A stretch of 64,000 nt of DNA from G963678255 sp963678255 (GTDB lineage Bacteria > Cloacimonadota > Cloacimonadia > Cloacimonadales > WRIO01): the NCBI GenBank assembly GCA_963678255.2, contig CAXXTW010000002.1, forward strand, positions 1-64,000, in the 5' to 3' direction. How positions within the stretch are numbered: the first letter of the stretch is position 1; every line of letters starts with the position of its first letter. Shown here piece after piece: positions 45,481 to 53,947 of the stretch. The position numbers and the translations under genes were made by a program. A model generated the notes under the pieces. It saw only the letters and a list, made by a program, of their open reading frames with translations, did no database searches and had not been told where the DNA came from.

Positions 45481-45821
45481 GCATCAGCCATGCGATATGT
45501 ATATAACCCGGTTCGTAAGATCCAGGACAAGACATGCCTACCATCCCAGCATCAGAGATGCGATATGTATATAACCCGGTTCGTAAGATCTGGGTATAGG
45601 GGACAAGAGGATAGTTCCTCCCTACCATCCCAGCATCAGAGATGTGATATGTGTATAACCCAGTTCGTAAGATCTGGGTATAGGGGACAAGAGGATAGTT
45701 TCTCCCTTCCATCCCAGCATCAGCGATGCGATATGTATATAATCCAGTTCGTAAGATCCGGGGATAGGGGACAAGAGGATAGTTTCTCCCTTCCATCCCA
45801 GCATCAGCGATGCGATATGTT
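45481..45821 (+). repeat. Tandem array of R1 units (84-bp period)
   Basis: R1 units start at 45481, 45549, 45633, 45717 and 45801 (last truncated after 21 bp). The last three steps are exactly 84 bp: a 46-bp two-hairpin unit plus a 38-bp linker that is itself conserved (TATAGGGGACAAGAGGATAG and a CC-rich part). Stem variants include AACCCGG...with GATCTGGG and GATCCGGG. Because 84 is divisible by three, long ORFs appear on both strands; these are artefacts. Confidence 0.92.
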
Positions 45822-46480
45822 TGTTGTGCGAACTTCCAGTTTGCACTTTTACTCCCTCGATGATTAAAATCATCCGCTACCAAAATTCCTTTCCTCTAGA
45901 ACTAGATATAACAACCCCATTAGGGGTTGAATATTGGTAGGCCATGGTTTTAACCATGGTAATTTTGCAACACACATCCCAACCCCATTAGGGGTTGAAC
46001 ATTTATTTGATCAGAATTTGATTATCACAATATGGGAGTCCTCTCAGTATCAGCGATGCGATATGTATATAACCCGGTTCGTAAGATCCGGGACAACACA
46101 TGCCTACCATCCCAGCATCAGCGATGCGATATGTAAATAACCCAGTTCGTAAGATCTAGGTATAGGGGACAAGAGGATAGTTCCTCCCTTCCATCCCAGC
46201 ATCAGCGATGCGATATGTTTGTTGTGCGAACTTCCAGTTTGCACTTTTACTCCCTCGATGATTAAAATCATCCGCTACCAAAATTCCTTTCCTCTAGAAC
46301 TAGATATAACAACCCCATTAGGGGTTGAACATTTATTTGATCAGAATTTGATTATCACAATATGGGAGTCCCCCCAGCATCAGCGATGCGATATGTATAT
46401 AACCCAGTTCGTAAGATCCGTGTATAGGGGACAAGAGGATAGTTTCTCCCTTCCCTCTCAGCATCAGAGATGCGATATAT
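45801..46480 (+). repeat. Complex duplicated repeat block with AACCCC palindromes
   Basis: A ~130-bp block (truncated R1, then TTTGTTGTGCGAACTTCCAG ... ATCCGCTACCAAAATTCC ... CAACCCC) occurs at ~45801-45931 and again at ~46199-46330. A ~60-bp block (AACCCCATTAGGGGTTGAAC ... TATGGGAGTCC) occurs at ~45972-46030 and ~46312-46370. The palindrome AACCCC-ATTA-GGGGTT occurs three times (45914, 45974, 46314). Full R1 units lie at 46047-46092, 46115-46160 and 46377-46422, and truncated ones at 46199 and 46461. Confidence 0.88.
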
Positions 46481-46801
46481 GTCATCTGACTCGTGGATTT
46501 ATGCTGTCAATAGCAATATGTTCAAGCATCACTGCTTCACTAAATGCAAAACTCTTTTCCAAGGTCAGGCAAACCGAGAACAGCAAGTTTTTTTTGTTTC
46601 TATGATGCATACCCTGAGCTTTCCATAAATACAAAGTCGGGTTCAGAGCCAGTATGTTAACCAAATTAGGACAGGGTAGATTCCAAAAGTACTTTGACCA
46701 ATGGGCAAAAGACAATAATCTCTAACCGATATCAAATCACATTCAGAAGAAAACAACAATCAGAAAAGTTTTTTTCTGATTTTGCACGATAGTCTCATTA
46801 A
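46481..46801. other. Decayed sequence before IS66 copy 4
   Basis: A frame ending FQKYFDQWAKDNNL (stop near 46726) looks like the C-terminus of a lost coding region, possibly a transposase, but stops interrupt it upstream. A 77-codon minus-strand frame (46482-46715) has no supporting features. Confidence 0.3.
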
Positions 46802-48435
46802 GTAACTACTCAGGTACCCTTCGTTAAGTTTTAAAAACACCATTTTTGTTATTTTTAATAAACATTTTTTGTTATAATCATGCCTTATTATTTACCTTTC
46901 CAATAATATATATTAACACTTAGAATATACACATTATATTATAAAAAACTATCAATATTAATAAGAAATACATTGACATATATAGTTAATTAATTCATTA
47001 TGTACTTATGGATTATAAAAGTAAATATTATGAAGCTAAAGCTGAAAATGACAGACTTAAACTGGAAATTTGCCGGTTAAAAATCAGCATTGCAGAAGAA
47101 AGAGCTGAACTCAAAGAAGAAATCAGGCTTTTAAGTGAAAAGGTTGATTTCTTAATGAAAATTCTCGAAAAGAAAAATAACCCTAAGAACAGTAACAATT
47201 CATCAATACCTCCTTCGATGGACTTATCAAGAAAGAATAAAAGTACAAGAGAAAAAAGCAATAAGAAAAGCGGAGGACAGTCCGGTCATAATGGAAAAAC
47301 CCTTTTACAAGTAAAAAATCCGGATCAGATTGTTGAATTAAAGGTAAATCAATGTCATTGTGGACATCATTTTAATGATGATGAATTTAGATTAAATTCC
47401 AAACGACAGGTGATTGATATCCCTTCTATACAAACATTCATCAAAGAATTTCAGCAATATTCATGCATTTGCCCTGATTGTAATAATAAATATCTGGCTG
47501 AATATCCTGAAAATGTTACGGCCCCGGTTCAGTACGGTGAAAACATTCAGACCATCGTTTCGTATTTGAATGTTTACCAATGTATTCCATTTAAAAGAAC
47601 AGCTCAGCTGTTGTCTGATGTTGTTAATATAAGAATTTCCCAGGGATCATTGAAAAACATATTAAGGAAATTTGCTGATAAATCTAAGGTTATCTATGAG
47701 AGAATTAAAAAGAATCTGAGCTCCTCGAAAGTTGTTGGTTCTGATGAAACAAGCGTAAAGGTCAATGGTAAAAAAGGATGGATTTGGGCTTGGAGAGACA
47801 TTAAGAATGTGTTTCTTGAATATTCTCATACCAGAGGATACGAGACAATTCAAAAAATATGGGAAAACGGTTTGCCTGAATCTGTGTTAGTTACGGACAG
47901 ATTTTCCGCTCAGTTAAAAACGAAGGCTTTAAATCATCAGATTTGTCTGGCTCATATTCTTAGAGATCTAACTTATATTGAGGAAAGAGAAAAGCATCCT
48001 TTTTCTACTGATTTCAAAAGCCTGGTAAAAGAAATTTTTCAATTCAAGCGAATCCAAACAATAGATTATGACAGATCTTCTCCAGAAATGAAACACTTTG
48101 AAGATAAAATCAATATTCTACTGGCGATGACTATTTGCAAAAAAGAGTTTAAAGAAACCTCTACTCTTCAGAAATCTTTGATAAAAATCAGAGGATATAT
48201 TTTGCCTTGTGTTTATGAAACAGTCATTCCTCCGGATAACAATGATTCAGAAAGAGCTCTTAGAAATGTTAAAGTTAAACTTAAAGTGTCTGGGCAGTTT
48301 AAAAATGGGGATCAGGACTACTGTATCATTAGATCCGTTATTGATACTACTAAAAAAAGAGGATTAAATATCTTTGATATTCTGTCTAAAATCCCTGAAC
48401 TTTCTCCCAGATAATATTAATATCTGAGTAGTTAC
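46802..48435 (+). mobile_element. IS66-family element, copy 4 (1634 bp), no target duplication
   Basis: Same ends as the other copies, with one change in the right end (TATCTGAGTAGTTAC). The flanking 8-mers differ (CTCATTAA on the left, AAAATATA on the right), unlike copies 1-3. Confidence 0.93.
47008..48414 (+). CDS. IS66-family transposase, copy 4
   Basis: 468 residues, intact DDE triad (D246, D297, E415). It differs from the other three proteins at A143T, A435D and A448T, so it is the most diverged copy. Nucleotide variants combine the leader of copy 2 with the CAGCTGTTGTCTG site of copy 3. Confidence 0.95.
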   Translation: MDYKSKYYEAKAENDRLKLEICRLKISIAEERAELKEEIRLLSEKVDFLMKILEKKNNPKNSNNSSIPPSMDLSRKNKSTREKSNKKSGGQSGHNGKTLLQVKNPDQIVELKVNQCHCGHHFNDDEFRLNSKRQVIDIPSIQTFIKEFQQYSCICPDCNNKYLAEYPENVTAPVQYGENIQTIVSYLNVYQCIPFKRTAQLLSDVVNIRISQGSLKNILRKFADKSKVIYERIKKNLSSSKVVGSDETSVKVNGKKGWIWAWRDIKNVFLEYSHTRGYETIQKIWENGLPESVLVTDRFSAQLKTKALNHQICLAHILRDLTYIEEREKHPFSTDFKSLVKEIFQFKRIQTIDYDRSSPEMKHFEDKINILLAMTICKKEFKETSTLQKSLIKIRGYILPCVYETVIPPDNNDSERALRNVKVKLKVSGQFKNGDQDYCIIRSVIDTTKKRGLNIFDILSKIPELSPR

Positions 48436-48941
48436 AAAATATAATCACAAAGTATAAACAAGTAGAAACTCTATATTTACTTGTAGTTTTAAAAGAGTTA
48501 GGAAAATCTTATCATTTAAGCGAGTATGTAGTTTCAAAATATTTAAATTGTTTAGATAAAAATGGTCATATAAAAATAGTAGACAATTCTTTAAATTATT
48601 TCTCAATTGTTATAGTACTTTTTTATATTGGGAATTCGACAAAATACAATGTATTAAAAGCAGAATTAATTGAGTATATTGAAAAGTATATAAGTTCTAA
48701 TCCGTTCGAAAAAAGAATTAAAGCAACTGAAATGATATTTTTAATTTTGGATTTAACTGTTTGTCCATTTATTGATGAAGCATTTAAGAAGAGAATATTA
48801 TTACAATTTACTAAATCAGAAGAAGATATAAAAAAAATTATTAAGTTTATAAAAAAACAAAAATATTGGTTTACAAAATGGGAAAACTTTGATTTAGAAA
48901 AAGAGCTTATGGCTAAAAACAGCCAAGAAGTTTATTCTTAA
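48436..48941 (+). pseudogene. 3' fragment of a gene truncated by IS66 copy 4 (possibly reverse-transcriptase-like C-terminus)
   Basis: The frame is open without interruption from the end of the IS to TAA at 48939-48941, giving ~168 residues with no start of its own before an internal ATG at 48732. The sequence is helix-rich (TLYLLVVLKELGKSYHLSEY, RIKATEMIFLILDLTVCPF) and ends KYWFTKWENFDLEKELMAKN SQEVYS. The tail resembles the C-terminal end I associate with abortive-infection/defence reverse transcriptases, but no catalytic motif (YADD) is present in the surviving part, so this is weak. A strong terminator and possible structured RNA follow. Its 5' half is missing, consistent with deletion adjacent to the IS. 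Confidence 0.5.
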
Positions 48942-48949
48942 AATTTAAC

Positions 48950-49052
48950 TTCTACTATTCGTCCAAGATAAATTACACACATGTAGAAGTAAACTCGTAA
49001 GTGAGAAAAAAAATGGAAAGATAGCATGGACGAGGCTATCTTTCTTTTTTTT
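48950..49052 (+). ncRNA. Structured region ending in a terminator
   Basis: ACTTCTAC (48950 region) can pair with GTAGAAGT ~35 bases later. Further on GAAAGATAGC pairs with GCTATCTTTC, closing with eight T. ATTCGTCC in the first part could pair with GGACGAG in the last loop. It may simply be an mRNA 3' end or a small RNA tied to the truncated gene. Confidence 0.3.
49016..49052 (+). terminator. Rho-independent terminator
   Basis: Perfect 10-bp stem GAAAGATAGC/GCTATCTTTC, 9-base loop, followed by T8. Confidence 0.88.
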
Positions 49053-49761
49053 AAAAAGGACGTATATATGACAATATTTTTAATTATTTAATGCTCATTT
49101 TAGTAATTAACTTCTAAAGCAGATTTGATCTGAAGAAACAATCAAAAGAGAATGTAAAGTCAATAATAATATTATCTAGAAGTTTTTAAAAATTAATCCT
49201 CTTCAGGTTTTTCTGAATTTTCATAAGAATTAACAATACTCGGATCTCTAAAATGGCTAAATCAGACAGTTCATTTCAAAAATCAATGAATAGGAGATAA
49301 TCAGGAAATTCAGCAACAAAAAGTAAACATAACTTTTACAACTAAACATATTTCAAAATTGACTCCATTAAATAATAAAGCTTTATAGTATGATGATATT
49401 ATATGGTATGGTGTAAATTACCTTCGAAAAAAAGTAGGCAGACAATGCAAAAAAACACTTCCATAAAATGAAAATCTGTTTAATTGTATCTCTAAACATG
49501 TTGGTATTATTCTAATCCAGATTTTAAATAAAGTAGTTAACGCTTTTAAAAACATTATCCAGATTTGTCAAGAAAACGTCGATATGGAGCATTTATGTTC
49601 ACTTTTCTCCCCAATGAGCAGAAGAGTAGCTTGATGGGATTATATATATTTTGGATAGTCTAAAAAAAAATCAAAATAATTTGATAATAATCTGCTTGAC
49701 GGATTTCTTCATTTCTTAAAAATCATCAGTATAAATGATATTAATTAACAGGGGGTAATCC
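49053..49761. other. Long intergenic stretch, no supported gene
   Basis: About 700 bp. Short coding-like remnants are visible (minus-strand FSHFRDPSIVNSYENSEKPEED-type fragment near 49196-49260, cut by stops). No ribosome site plus ORF combination was found. Probably decayed accessory DNA, with the kbl promoter near its end. Confidence 0.4.
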
Positions 49762-50952
49762 ATGTTTGGAAAAATGAAAGAAGACTTACAAAAGCTATTT
49801 GTTGATTTGAAAGATCTGGGTCTTTACAAAAAAGAGAGAATAATCACTTCTGCTCAAAGTGCTAACATTTCAGTTTCAACCGGAGAACACGTTTTAAATT
49901 TTTGTGCTAATAATTATTTAGGATTAGCGAATAACCCTGAAGTGATCAAAGCTGCGCAAGATGTTATGAATGATTGGGGTTATGGTCTTTCTTCTGTTCG
50001 ATTTATCTGTGGTACTCAAAAAATTCATAAAGACTTAGAAAAACAGGTTTCTACCTTTTTGGGAACTGAAGATACAATATTATATGCTGCTTGTTTTGAT
50101 GCAAATGGTGGTGTATTTGAACCATTATTAGGCGAAGAGGATGCAATTATCTCTGATGAATTAAATCATGCCTCTATTATCGATGGGGTTCGCCTTTGTA
50201 AAGCTAAACGCTTCCGTTACAAACATAGCAATATGGAAGAATTAGAAAATTGCCTCATTGAAGCAAAAGATTGCAGATATAAACTCATTTCCACCGATGG
50301 TGTGTTTTCTATGGATGGAGATATTGTGAAACTGCCTGAAATTATCGCTTTAGCTGAAAAATATGATGCTTTAGTCATGGTTGATGATTCTCATGCGACT
50401 GGATATATTGGTGAAAATGGACGCGGTACCTCTGAATACTATGATTTAATGGGGAAAGTTGATATTATTACAACCACTTTTGGAAAAGCTTTAGGTGGAG
50501 CTAATGGCGGATGTACTTCTGGTCGAAAAGAAATTATTGAATTGTTACGTCAACGTTCAAGACCATATCTCTTCTCTAATACTTTAGCACCTGCTACCGT
50601 TGGCGCGACTCAGAAAGTTATTGAAATTTTGACTGAATCAAATGCCTTAATCAATAAAGTAATGGAAAATGCAAAATATTTCCGTCAGGAAATGCAAAAA
50701 GCTGGTTTCGCTCTTAAAGATGGAAACACGGCTATTGTCCCTGTAATGTTATATGATGAACCTTTAGCTTTAAAAATGGCAGATATGATGTTACAAGAAG
50801 GCATCTATGTGATTGGCTTTGCTTTCCCTGTTGTCCCAAAAGGTCAGGCTCGTATCAGAGTTCAGTTATCAGCTGCTCATTCAAAAGAAGATGTTCAAAA
50901 AGCTATTGATGCTTTTGTAAAAGTCGGAAAAGAACTTAAAGTTATTGAATAA
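49762..50952 (+). CDS. kbl: Glycine C-acetyltransferase (2-amino-3-ketobutyrate CoA ligase)
   Basis: This 396-residue alpha-oxoamine synthase is PLP-dependent. It has FCANNYLGLANNPEV, GYGLSSVRFICGTQ, the cofactor-binding DELNHASIIDG and VMVDDSHATGYIG, and the Schiff-base lysine in TTFGKALGGANGG. The FICGTQ and LGLANNPE signatures favour Kbl over BioF, consistent with threonine/glycine fermentation, though no threonine dehydrogenase is adjacent. GGGGGT lies before the ATG. Terminator follows. Confidence 0.9.
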   Translation: MFGKMKEDLQKLFVDLKDLGLYKKERIITSAQSANISVSTGEHVLNFCANNYLGLANNPEVIKAAQDVMNDWGYGLSSVRFICGTQKIHKDLEKQVSTFLGTEDTILYAACFDANGGVFEPLLGEEDAIISDELNHASIIDGVRLCKAKRFRYKHSNMEELENCLIEAKDCRYKLISTDGVFSMDGDIVKLPEIIALAEKYDALVMVDDSHATGYIGENGRGTSEYYDLMGKVDIITTTFGKALGGANGGCTSGRKEIIELLRQRSRPYLFSNTLAPATVGATQKVIEILTESNALINKVMENAKYFRQEMQKAGFALKDGNTAIVPVMLYDEPLALKMADMMLQEGIYVIGFAFPVVPKGQARIRVQLSAAHSKEDVQKAIDAFVKVGKELKVIE

Positions 50953-50969
50953 TTCTAAATATAATTTCT

Positions 50970-51000
50970 GAGCTTGCTGTAAAAGGCAAGCTCTTTTTTT
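50970..51000 (+). terminator. Rho-independent terminator of kbl
   Basis: GAGCTTGC/GCAAGCTC with an 8-base loop and T7. Confidence 0.9.
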
Positions 51001-51015
51001 AGTAAGGCAGGAAAG

Positions 51016-51845
51016 ATGGAAAAAGGTGTTCTTTATCTCGTTCCCACTCCATTGGAAATTTGAAAGATATGACCTACAGAGCTGTTGAAGTCCTGAATGA
51101 TGTGGATATTATTTACGCTGAAGATACAAGAACTTCCCGTGTTTTACTCAATCACTATGATATTAAAACCCCACTGTACAGCTATCACAAATTTAACGAA
51201 AAGAAACGCTGCGATGAAATGATTGATAAACTAAACAATGGAATGAGCATTGCCATTATTTCTGATGCCGGTTCTCCAGGGATTTCTGACCCTTCTAACA
51301 TTATTGTTATAGAAGCGATTCGTCATCAACTCACTATCTGCCCTTTACCTGGGGCGACTGCTTTAATCCCTGCTTTAACTGGTTCTGGTTTTAATTCTGA
51401 TAAGTTTACCATGATAGGATTTCTCCCTTCTAAAAAATCTGAACGTCAAAGATTACTCGATAGCTTATTATCACATCCTTATCCTGTCATTTTCTACGAA
51501 TCCCCACATCACTTATTGGATACCCTAAACCTTCTCTTTGAACAATTTGGTGATAGAGAAGTCTGTATTGCCAGAGAATTAACTAAGATGTTTGAAACTT
51601 GGTATCGGCACAATTTATCAGTTTTTCTTGAAAATCCTCAATCTATTGTCCTAAAAGGTGAATTTGTCATTGTTATGAATAAGTCAGATTGTGCGGTGGA
51701 ATATTCTGTTGAAAAAATAATGGCTCATGCTGAATTGCTAAAAAATACCATGTCTATGTCTGAAATTTCTAAGCAAATTGCACGGGATACCGGACTCCAT
51801 AAAAAAGAAATATATGATATTTTACTGGAAAATCAATTAAAATAA
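51016..51845 (+). pseudogene. rsmI: rRNA small subunit methyltransferase I with apparent one-base deletion
   Basis: The natural start is ATG 51016 (GCAGGAAAG upstream), giving MEKGVLYLVPTP. After codon PTP the frame runs to a TGA at 51061-51063. Adding one base (CCA-ATT-GGA-AAT-TTG) would restore the conserved TPIGNLKDMTYRA, and the remaining 260 residues are intact in that frame: DIIYAEDTRTSRVLL, SDAGSPGISDPS, LPGATALIPALTGSG, FLPSKKSER and YESPHHLLDTL. RsmI 2'-O-methylates C1402 of 16S rRNA with SAM. The lesion is either an indel error in the assembly or a real loss. An internal TTG at 51060 could yield a protein lacking the first strand. Confidence 0.85.
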
Positions 51846-51904
51846 CCGTTTGATTATTTTGACACTTGACAGAAAATCAAAAAAAAAAATAATGTATTAA
51901 TGAT

Positions 51905-51990
51905 GCGAAAGTGGCGGAATTGGCAGACGCGCTGGACTTAGGATCCAGTGGACACAGTCCGTAGGGGTTCAAGTCCCCTCTTTCGTACCA
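51905..51990 (+). tRNA. tRNA-Leu (anticodon TAG)
   Basis: 86 bases including encoded CCA. Acceptor GCGAAAG/CTTTCGT (first pair G-T), D-arm TGGCGGAATTGGCAGACGC, anticodon stem CTGGA/TCCAG with loop CTTAGGA, a long variable arm (GTGGACACAGTCCGTAG region) and T-arm GGGGTTCAAGTCCCC. The long variable arm fits leucine. It lies between rsmI and tig. A TTGACA at 51866-51871 may be its -35 box. Confidence 0.95.
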
Positions 51991-52029
51991 TTTTTTTTTA
52001 TAAATAATTAAGTTAGATAAGAGGATATA

Positions 52030-53321
52030 ATGAAAACAGAATTAAAGGAAATCAGCAGTAATACCAAACAACTTATAGTTATTGTAGAAAATGATCGCGC
52101 TTCAAAAGATTATCAAAAAGTATTCAACAAAATTTATAAAGGAATTCAAATTCCTGGTTTCAGAAAAGGAAAAGCTCCTGTTAAATATGTTGAATCTAAT
52201 TACAAACAATACATTACGGAAGAATATTTTGATAAATATGCGGCGAATACTATAAAGAAGCCTTAGATTCATCAAATATCCGCCCTATCTCTCAAGGAAT
52301 GCTTATTGATATTAAATGGGATAATGATCAGGATGCCTTATTTACTTTTGAATTTAAATGCTTCCCTGAAAAATTTGATGTGAATTATAAAAATCTTGAA
52401 GTTGAATTCCAAACTTTACCAAACAATGTGGAAGAGGAAGTTAATATTAACCTCGAAACTCTACGTGATGCAAATGCGACACTTGAACCATTTGATGAAA
52501 ATGGTTTAATTGAAAATACCAATGAAGTAAAAATCAGCTTTGAATTATCTGCTGATTCTCATTTTGGCTATTTAGATAATCCTTTAACTCTTACCATTGG
52601 CTCTGATTCTGCTAAAATTGGTGAAGATGTTGACCTAGCTTTAATCGGAAAAAAAATTAATGATCAAGTTGAAGTCAATTTCACTCATCAACATGAAGAC
52701 GAAGTCATTACTGAAACTGTCAAAATTAAAGTTGAAGATGCCTTCTATAAAGTTTTACCAGAATTAAATGATTCTTTTGCCATTTCTCTTGATTATGATT
52801 CTTTTGAAGCAATGAAAGCTAAATTAACCGATGAAGCAACTATTAAATATGAAATTAGCAATGAACAAGCTCTTGAACAAGCTGTGGTTTCATCTCTAGT
52901 AAAAAATAATAGTTTAGATATTCCTGATGAATACTACATTCGCAATGGTAAGTATATGTTAGAAAAAAATTATAATGCTTCTCTTGATAGTATCTCCGAC
53001 GAAATCTTACTTAATTTCGGAAAAATATATTCTGAACAACAAACTGTTTTTGAATTAGTCGCTGAAAGAATTAAAGAAATCGAAAATCTGGAAATTACCG
53101 ATAATGACGTTGACACTTATTTAGAATTAATTCTTAAAGGTGAAGATAAATCTGTCGAAGATTATAAAGAAAATTATAAACATGTGATTGAAAATGATGA
53201 TTTCAAAACACGTGTCATGCAACATAGAGTGCTAGAAATTGTTAAATCAACTATGACGATAGTTGAACCAAAGAAAGAAGAAGAAATAATTGAATCTCCT
53301 GTTGCAAATGACGGAGAATAA
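52030..53321 (+). pseudogene. tig: Trigger factor gene with apparent one-base deletion
   Basis: The first frame (52030-52266) encodes the ribosome-binding domain with the GFRKGKAP signature (IQIPGFRKGKAPVKYVE) and stops after ~78 residues. The following frame continues smoothly from ~52244 (GEYYKEALDSSNIRPISQ) to 53321 with the PPIase-like and helical C-terminal regions (VANDGE end). One missing base near TATGCGGCGAA joins them into a ~430-residue protein of normal length. Trigger factor is the ribosome-associated chaperone and sits next to clpP-clpX as in most bacteria. No slippery heptamer in the right phase was seen. Assembly error or recent inactivation. Confidence 0.88.
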
Positions 53322-53350
53322 GTTATAATTTCCTTAGAAAGGATGTAAAT

Positions 53351-53935
53351 ATGGCATATGTACCAATAGTTATTGAACAAGTTGGGCGTTCTGAACGCGC
53401 CTATGATATATTTTCCAGATTATTGAATGACCGCATTGTTTTTTTGGGTACTCCCATTGATGATGTTGTCGCTAATTTAATTATTGCTCAATTATTACAT
53501 CTGGAAGGTGAAAACCCTGAAAAGGATATTTTTATGTATATTAATAGTCCTGGCGGTTCGATCACCGCTGGTTTGGCTATCTATGACACTATGCAATATA
53601 TTAAATGTGATGTGAGTACCATTTGTACTGGTATGGCTGCCAGTATGGCTGCTTGGCTACTCGCTGCCGGTACATCAGGGAAACGATTTTCTTTACCAAA
53701 TAGTCGAATTATGATTCACCAACCTTTGGGTGGTGCTCAAGGTCAAGCTTCTGATATTGAAATCCAAGCAAAAGAAATTTTGTATTTAAAAGATAAAATG
53801 AACTTCATCTTAAATAAACATTCTGGAAAAAATATGGAAGACATTTTACGCGATACCGATAGAAATTTTTTCATGAGTGCAGATGAAGCTAAAGATTATG
53901 GGATTATTGACGAAGTTATAGAAAAGAGGAAGTAA
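53351..53935 (+). CDS. clpP: ATP-dependent Clp protease proteolytic subunit, Asn at the catalytic Asp position
   Basis: This 194-residue serine peptidase forms a tetradecameric chamber with ClpX. The nucleophile is S98 in GMAASMAAW, the base H123 in RIMIHQPLGG, and the N-terminal region VGRSERAYDIFSRLL is normal. The third residue of the triad, Asp in DTDRD-type sequences of other ClpPs, reads Asn here (DTDRNFFMS, N172). Oligomer contacts such as NSPGGS and QAKEIL are conserved. AAAGGATG precedes the ATG. It lies 29 bp after tig and 12 bp before clpX, consistent with one operon. Confidence 0.95.
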   Translation: MAYVPIVIEQVGRSERAYDIFSRLLNDRIVFLGTPIDDVVANLIIAQLLHLEGENPEKDIFMYINSPGGSITAGLAIYDTMQYIKCDVSTICTGMAASMAAWLLAAGTSGKRFSLPNSRIMIHQPLGGAQGQASDIEIQAKEILYLKDKMNFILNKHSGKNMEDILRDTDRNFFMSADEAKDYGIIDEVIEKRK

Positions 53936-53947
53936 GAGGTGGCTAAA

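Noticed and set aside
45442..45883. Long ORFs on both strands over the 84-bp repeat array, encoding repeated 28-residue units
   Set aside because: The 84-bp period is divisible by three, so open frames arise automatically; no ribosome site, and structure explains the repeat better.
45481..46480. CRISPR array
   Set aside because: The linkers between repeats are conserved instead of unique, the unit is 46 bp with two hairpins, and no cas genes are present.
51016..52270. Programmed -1 frameshifting in rsmI and tig
   Set aside because: AAATTTG occurs in rsmI but in the wrong phase for slippage, and nothing similar is in tig; neither gene is known to shift.
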